Below, piece after piece: positions 59,909 through 64,000 of a stretch of 64,000 nucleotides of DNA. The notes under the pieces were generated by a model, which worked only from the letters and a program-made list of their open reading frames with translations, ran no database searches and was not told the origin of the DNA. Source of the DNA: Treponema sp. UBA4873 (lineage in GTDB: Bacteria > Spirochaetota > Spirochaetia > Treponematales > Treponemataceae). Every line of letters begins with the position of its first letter. Within the stretch, counting starts at the first letter, position 1. The stretch lies in assembly GCA_002399405.1 (NCBI GenBank), contig DHDP01000002.1, forward strand, positions 124,001 to 188,000. The letters run 5' to 3'. Position numbers and translations under genes: made by a program.

Positions 59909-61393
59909 ATGCATCTGGTACGGAATAAATTAATAAAATTAAGTTGTGCGGTACTCCTGTGCGCGTGTATTTCCGGGTGCACGAACGCAGGGGGCGGTGA
60001 CTCGGACACCGGCAGCGTGCGGGTTTGGCTGTCGAATCCCGCCGGCGGTGTCTGGCTTACTCAGCAGAGCAGTACGGATTTTTCCACCTCGTCCGAATCT
60101 GCGGACGCTACGGTAAGAGTCGTCCCTTCCACCCAGTATCAGACGATGGACGGATTCGGCGCTTCCATGACGGAAAGTTCGGCGTACCTCATGAAAACGT
60201 ATCTTGATGAAGACGAGCTGAAAGAAGTCTGCGAAAATCTGTTCGGCGCCGACGGCATACACATAACGCTGCTGCGCCAGCCGATGGGTGCGAGCGACTT
60301 CAGCCTTACGGCGTGGACGTACGACGATACGGACGACAACTCGGCCGACGAAAATCTGGAAAACTTTTCGCTCGACCACGAAGACACGTATATCCGTCCC
60401 ATGCTCACTCTTGCGTACGAGTGCAGCCCAGGGGACCTGCGGTTAATGGCGACGCCATGGAGTCCCCCTGCATGGATGAAAACAGGACTGAACCTGTACG
60501 GCAGTTCCGGCGGAAGCCTGGATGAAGATTATTACGACGCATATGCGGAATATTTCGTCAAATTTCTGGAGGCGTATAAAACGGCCGGAACGCCGGTCTA
60601 CGCGGTTACCGTTCAGAACGAACCGGAGTACGCCGCTCCGTATCCGGGAATGGTTATGAGCGCGTCCGAACAGGCTGCGTTCATAGACGTACTTGCGGAA
60701 AAACTCGCCGGCAGCGACGTAAACTCCACGCTGATTCTCGGCTTCGATCACAACTACGACTCGCTCACGTATGCAGAAACAGTTCTTTCTTCGGAGGCGT
60801 CCAACGCAGCCGGAACGGCCTTTCATTATTATTCGTCGGCTCTCAGCCACTCGAACCTTACGACGCTGCACGACGAGTATCCGGACGAAGGAATATGGGC
60901 TACGGAGTGCGGAACCGGCACGTGGATTGGAAGCGGAACCGAAACGGGAATGTTTCTCGACATAATGATGCACACAATCCGCTTTCCCCGCAATTACGCA
61001 AAATCGTACATCACGTGGAACGTCGCGCTCGATCAGAACGGCGTGCCGAAACTCGACTCGACGTCCAGTACGAACATAGGACTTGTGACAATACGGTCGA
61101 ACGTAAGAAATTCAGTGACATATACGAACACGTACTACGGCCTGGGACATACGAGTAAGTTCGTAAGTCCTGGAGCCGTCAGAATATATTCCGATTCCGG
61201 TTCCGAAGCCACATCAAATTCCACAGATAATTCCGACAGGATTGAAACATGCGCGTATAAAAATACCGACGGTTCAATCGCGCTTGTTCTTCTGAACTCG
61301 TACGAGGCGTCGAAGAATGTAAAAGTCAAATACAACGGCGAATGGTTCGTCTACACAGTGCCCGCACAGAGCGCGGTTACGTTTACATGGTAG
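59909..61393 (+). CDS. GH30 glycoside hydrolase lipoprotein
   Basis: 494 residues. The second ATG (59909) is better spaced from AGGAG than 59906. The lipobox ISGC puts Cys24 as the lipidated residue. The barrel begins DGFGASMTESSAYLM, the acid/base is Glu238 in VQNEPE and the nucleophile is Glu333 in WATECGTG, matching GH30 glucosylceramidases and endo-beta-1,6-glucanases. The C-terminal sandwich ends in VPAQSAVTFTW. It is probably anchored in the outer or inner membrane and degrades beta-glucan or a related polysaccharide. Confidence 0.93.
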   Translation: MHLVRNKLIKLSCAVLLCACISGCTNAGGGDSDTGSVRVWLSNPAGGVWLTQQSSTDFSTSSESADATVRVVPSTQYQTMDGFGASMTESSAYLMKTYLDEDELKEVCENLFGADGIHITLLRQPMGASDFSLTAWTYDDTDDNSADENLENFSLDHEDTYIRPMLTLAYECSPGDLRLMATPWSPPAWMKTGLNLYGSSGGSLDEDYYDAYAEYFVKFLEAYKTAGTPVYAVTVQNEPEYAAPYPGMVMSASEQAAFIDVLAEKLAGSDVNSTLILGFDHNYDSLTYAETVLSSEASNAAGTAFHYYSSALSHSNLTTLHDEYPDEGIWATECGTGTWIGSGTETGMFLDIMMHTIRFPRNYAKSYITWNVALDQNGVPKLDSTSSTNIGLVTIRSNVRNSVTYTNTYYGLGHTSKFVSPGAVRIYSDSGSEATSNSTDNSDRIETCAYKNTDGSIALVLLNSYEASKNVKVKYNGEWFVYTVPAQSAVTFTW

Positions 61394-61425
61394 CAAATGA
61401 AAATAAATAATAAGGAGGCTCTAAA

Positions 61426-62619
61426 ATGAAAAAATTACTTGTTTGTTGCGCTGCACTATTTATGACTGCGGCTGCAGTCTTTGCGGTCGATATTGCTGCG
61501 AGCGTCTATATACCGGGAACGCTTGCGGCGGGAACGGGAGACGGCCGGAAAATAACCGGATACACGGCGACCGAAGACAGCCAGGAGGATCCCGACACGC
61601 TCGTGTTCCGAATGGACGGCGAAAACTACGGCGCTTATTTTTCCATGTACGCGAAACTGGGAGGCGACTGGGACAACGGCACTGCCGCAAAAATACGCAA
61701 ATGGAATCTCTGGTTCAAACCCGTAAATGAGCTCAAGGTTACTCTGGGAGTCGTCGAGCAGGATTTGTATATTGAGCAGCTTCACTGGTGGAAAGACGGT
61801 GTCGGTGCAAATGCTGAGGGCACCGTAAGCTGGAATCTGCGTTACAGCGCCGCAACGGGCGTGAGAGGAGGCGGATTCAATTTAAAATACACACCGTTCC
61901 CGGCTCTCACTATTGAACTGGGGGCGGCTCCGTGGTTCGGAAACCCGCTGTGGACGTACGACAAAGATTCCGACGAGGAATTTACGTACGCCGCCTGGGG
62001 TACAACGGTAAAATATCAGATTAACGACACGTTCTCCTGCGGAATCGCCTGGCGCGACGCGGGTTCCGACGGCACGACAAAACCAGACGATTATGAAATG
62101 GATCCGTCCGACGACTACTACAAAATATTTACGCTGGGCGTGGATATGTCGACGCCGGAATTTTACGGGTTCATTCAGCCGCGCACCATGTTCAATCAGT
62201 ATTACGGATACGAAGGCACAACGATCGACAACTATTTCAAGTATCAGCCGGACAGTCCGTGGACGTTCGAAGCGCGCGTGCCGTTTACCTACCGGCTTGA
62301 AGAGTCGGGAGAAGACGATCCTTCGTACCTGATTTACGAGCTGCGCGCAAAATACGCGCTCAACAGCGTACTCTCGCCGTTCCTCATGCTTTCAAATGAC
62401 GCCACCGACGACCTTTACACGCCGCTCTGCTTCGGCACGGAAGCCGACGGGGACAGCTTTGCAGACACGTTTACAATCGACGTGTATCCGGGGGCGGCCA
62501 TCAAAATAGGCAACTGCCAGATAGAAACGGGTTTCATTTTCTACACGGTCCCGAAATCCGACGGGGAAAATTATTCGTGGGCCTGGCAGATACCGTTCTC
62601 GGCGCTCGTAACGTTCTAA
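61426..62619 (+). CDS. Outer-membrane beta-barrel protein
   Basis: 397 residues preceded by AGGAGG. A signal peptide (KKLLVCCAALFMTAAAVFA) precedes a series of alternating amphipathic strands (GAYFSMYAKLGGDW, WNLWFKPVNELKVTLGVVEQ, GFNLKYTPFPALTIELGAAP). The protein ends in ALVTF, the aromatic C-terminal signal for outer-membrane insertion by the BAM machine. Related Treponema barrels are common porin-like proteins. In this set it may let oligosaccharides cross the outer membrane. Confidence 0.82.
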   Translation: MKKLLVCCAALFMTAAAVFAVDIAASVYIPGTLAAGTGDGRKITGYTATEDSQEDPDTLVFRMDGENYGAYFSMYAKLGGDWDNGTAAKIRKWNLWFKPVNELKVTLGVVEQDLYIEQLHWWKDGVGANAEGTVSWNLRYSAATGVRGGGFNLKYTPFPALTIELGAAPWFGNPLWTYDKDSDEEFTYAAWGTTVKYQINDTFSCGIAWRDAGSDGTTKPDDYEMDPSDDYYKIFTLGVDMSTPEFYGFIQPRTMFNQYYGYEGTTIDNYFKYQPDSPWTFEARVPFTYRLEESGEDDPSYLIYELRAKYALNSVLSPFLMLSNDATDDLYTPLCFGTEADGDSFADTFTIDVYPGAAIKIGNCQIETGFIFYTVPKSDGENYSWAWQIPFSALVTF

Positions 62620-62680
62620 GGATACGCCGGGTAGAATCTTTCGGGAACTGTTGAAACAGACAGTTTTTATCAGGCTGTGT

Positions 62681-62732
62681 GCTGTCCGGAAAGCGTCGGG
62701 TTGCTGCCGTACTTTCCGGACAGCCTTTTTTT
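62681..62732 (+). terminator. Rho-independent terminator
   Basis: A 13-bp perfect stem (62681-62693 with 62712-62724) with an 18-base loop, then a run of seven T (62726-62732). It ends the beta-glucan gene set. The next gene has its own promoter. Confidence 0.88.
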
Positions 62733-62759
62733 CCGGTATGCGGCTGATTTTGTAAAAAG

Positions 62760-62788
62760 CAATTTTGACCTGATTAAAGGCAAATACG
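62760..62788 (+). promoter_or_regulatory. Shared 29-bp upstream element, copy B
   Basis: Begins CAATTTTGACCT and ends TTAAAGGCAAATACG; differs from copy A only in the central two bases (GA for AT). It ends 4 bases before the -35 hexamer, exactly as at 58498. Confidence 0.75.
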
Positions 62789-62792
62789 CCCC

Positions 62793-62820
62793 TTGCAGGG
62801 TGGAAAATCACCAGTATAAT
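62793..62820 (+). promoter_or_regulatory. Promoter of the second Lpl-type importer
   Basis: TTGCAG (62793-62798), a 16-base spacer and TATAAT (62815-62820). The architecture is the same as at 58531, including spacer length. Confidence 0.72.
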
Positions 62821-62856
62821 TTATAAGAAAGACAAAAAAGACACCTTGGAGGATAT

Positions 62857-63795
62857 ATGAAAGAAAAGACAGGAAATCACATTCCTGTAAAATCGTTCGC
62901 AAAAGATTTCCGGAAACAGCTGCCGCTTCAGTCTATGGTTATTCCGGGAATTATTTTCATGATCATCTTCAGTTATATACCGATTTACGGTCTGACGATT
63001 GCGTTCAAGAATTACACGGTGGTGGACACGTTCAGTTCCGCAAAGTGGGTGGGGCTGCATAATTTTGAAATCGTCGTTAAAGATAAATATTTCTGGCAGT
63101 CAATGGTCAACACGCTCGGCATAAGTTTTCTGAAACTGCTCATCGGTTTTCCTGCTCCGATTATTTTCGCCATCATGATTTACGAGCTGGCTGAAAGTCC
63201 GTTCAAACGGATCGTACAGACAATATCGTACCTGCCGCATTTCCTTTCGTGGATAGTTCTGGGCGGAATGCTTATCAAGTGGCTTTCCACGACGGGATTT
63301 ATTAATCAGATTCTGCTGCGTCTGGGACTCATAGAGAAGCCCGTTAATTTTCTCCTCAACGCAGGGGCGTACTGGTGGATTGCGTCTCTTTCCGACGTGT
63401 GGAAGGAAGCGGGCTGGGGAACTGTTCTGTATCTTGCGACGATGGCGGGAATCGACCCGACGTATTACGAAGCGGCAAAGATAGACGGGGCCGGACGCAT
63501 GAGGCAGATTGTTTCAATCACGCTGCCTTTAATGCGCAACATCATCAGTTTGAATTTTATTCTCACCGTGAGCGGTCTGCTGCATTCGAATCTTGATCAG
63601 GCGATGGTCCTGATGAATTCGCAGAACCAGGTAAAATCGGAAGTCATCGATTCATACGTGTACCGGATGGGTCTTACACAGGGAGACTTCTCGTATGCTA
63701 CGGCCGTCGGGCTAGGCGTTTCGATTGTGTCCGTAATCCTTTTGTATTCCGCAAACAAGATAACGGACAAAATCAACGAAGAATCGGTGTTTTGA
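62857..63795 (+). CDS. Carbohydrate ABC transporter permease (LplB type)
   Basis: A 312-residue first permease preceded by GGAGG. Landmarks are QSMVIPGIIFMIIFSYIPIYGL, the coupling loop YYEAAKIDGAGRMRQIVSITLP and the C-terminal NKITDKINEESVF, closely parallel to the 48220 permease. It is the first visible gene of a second Lpl-type importer whose binding protein must lie beyond the window. It shares a regulatory element with the beta-glucan set, so it probably imports the products of GH30. Confidence 0.94.
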   Translation: MKEKTGNHIPVKSFAKDFRKQLPLQSMVIPGIIFMIIFSYIPIYGLTIAFKNYTVVDTFSSAKWVGLHNFEIVVKDKYFWQSMVNTLGISFLKLLIGFPAPIIFAIMIYELAESPFKRIVQTISYLPHFLSWIVLGGMLIKWLSTTGFINQILLRLGLIEKPVNFLLNAGAYWWIASLSDVWKEAGWGTVLYLATMAGIDPTYYEAAKIDGAGRMRQIVSITLPLMRNIISLNFILTVSGLLHSNLDQAMVLMNSQNQVKSEVIDSYVYRMGLTQGDFSYATAVGLGVSIVSVILLYSANKITDKINEESVF

Positions 63796-63807
63796 GCTGG
63801 AGGAAAA

Positions 63808-64000
63808 ATGAATAGAAGACTGGAAGAAAGCAGTTTTTTTGTCTATGCAAACTACTTTTTCATAATATTGTTCACTGTACTGATTATCGTTCCGCTTCTG
63901 AACGTAGTATCGTCTTCCTTTGCAGGAAGCAGAGCGCTCGCCGAAGGGAACTTCATTCTTTTCCCGTCCGAGTGGTCTCTCGACAACTATCGCGCCGTCC
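63808..64000 (+). CDS. Carbohydrate ABC transporter permease (LplC type), C-terminus beyond window
   Basis: The ATG at 63808 (GGAGGA site) opens a frame that runs off the end of the window after 64 codons. The N-terminus (FVYANYFFIILFTVLIIVPL and SSFAGSRALAEGNFILFPSE) is typical of the second permease of an Lpl-type importer. It pairs with the 62857 permease. Confidence 0.88.
   Translation, partial: MNRRLEESSFFVYANYFFIILFTVLIIVPLLNVVSSSFAGSRALAEGNFILFPSEWSLDNYRAV

Noticed and set aside
1..64000. CRISPR arrays, tRNA or rRNA genes
   Set aside because: No regularly spaced repeats and no cloverleaf or rRNA-like sequence were noticed in the intergenic regions, which are all short.

Overview
Organism and overall character. 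The window looks like accessory-rich chromosome of a carbohydrate-fermenting, host- or gut-associated spirochaete, most likely Treponema or a close relative. The reasons are three large methyl-accepting chemotaxis proteins, AraC-family two-component systems (YesM/YesN type) tied to sugar ABC importers, many glycoside hydrolases, a Treponema-like outer-membrane barrel protein and the protein family mix. This is inference; there is no rRNA or marker gene. I see no tRNA, rRNA, CRISPR array or transposase. Base composition is moderate to high GC, except for a clearly AT-rich restriction-modification (RM) cassette at 54.2-57.5 kb.

Layout. 0-6 kb: two chemoreceptors (the first cut by the window edge), a decayed periplasmic-binding-protein gene, a GNAT acetyltransferase and a small fragment. 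5.9-16.7 kb: a MATE exporter, then a tightly overlapping four-gene set (response regulator, sensor-less histidine kinase, ABC-ATPase-like protein that has lost its catalytic motifs, divergent sugar permease), followed by an intact ribose/galactose-type ABC importer and a metallo-beta-lactamase-fold protein. 16.7-18.7 kb: a TetR repressor and a divergent double-flavodoxin protein with two clear operators around a near-consensus promoter. 18.8-24.1 kb: opgGH-like periplasmic glucan synthesis genes and a chemoreceptor with a CZB zinc-binding tail. 24.3-30.2 kb: transporters (MATE, two EamA/DMT, a CLC channel/antiporter), a MIF tautomerase, a CoA-binding protein and a GNAT protein. 30.2-37.9 kb: an AraC regulator divergent from a GH3 beta-glucosidase, sugar O-acetyltransferases, a MATE exporter, a flavodoxin and a PHP phosphoesterase.

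38.2-45.7 kb (minus strand): a GntR-headed regulator, a sugar ABC importer and a GH38 alpha-mannosidase, with paired palindromic operators. 45.9-54.2 kb: a GH1 beta-glucosidase and an Lpl-type oligosaccharide ABC importer with its own sensor kinase and a divergent response regulator. 54.2-57.5 kb: a GATC-type (DpnII/MboI-like) RM cassette of four genes bracketed by a perfect 45-bp direct repeat that duplicates the 3' end of the response-regulator gene. 57.5-64 kb: an antitoxin remnant, an AraC regulator, then a secreted beta-glucan-type set (CBM6/35-like protein, lipoprotein, GH30 lipoprotein, outer-membrane barrel) and the start of another Lpl-type importer. Two promoters in this last block share a 29-bp element at identical spacing from the -35 hexamer.

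How it fits together. Polysaccharides are cut outside or at the surface (GH30 and CBM), pass the outer membrane, and are imported by several ABC systems without local ATPases (a shared MsmK/UgpC-like ATPase elsewhere is expected). They are then cleaved by cytoplasmic GH1, GH3 and GH38 enzymes. Each locus has its own regulator. The two most unusual items are the apparent sensory module built from a catalytically dead ABC importer plus a soluble kinase, and the RM cassette inserted with a long target duplication.
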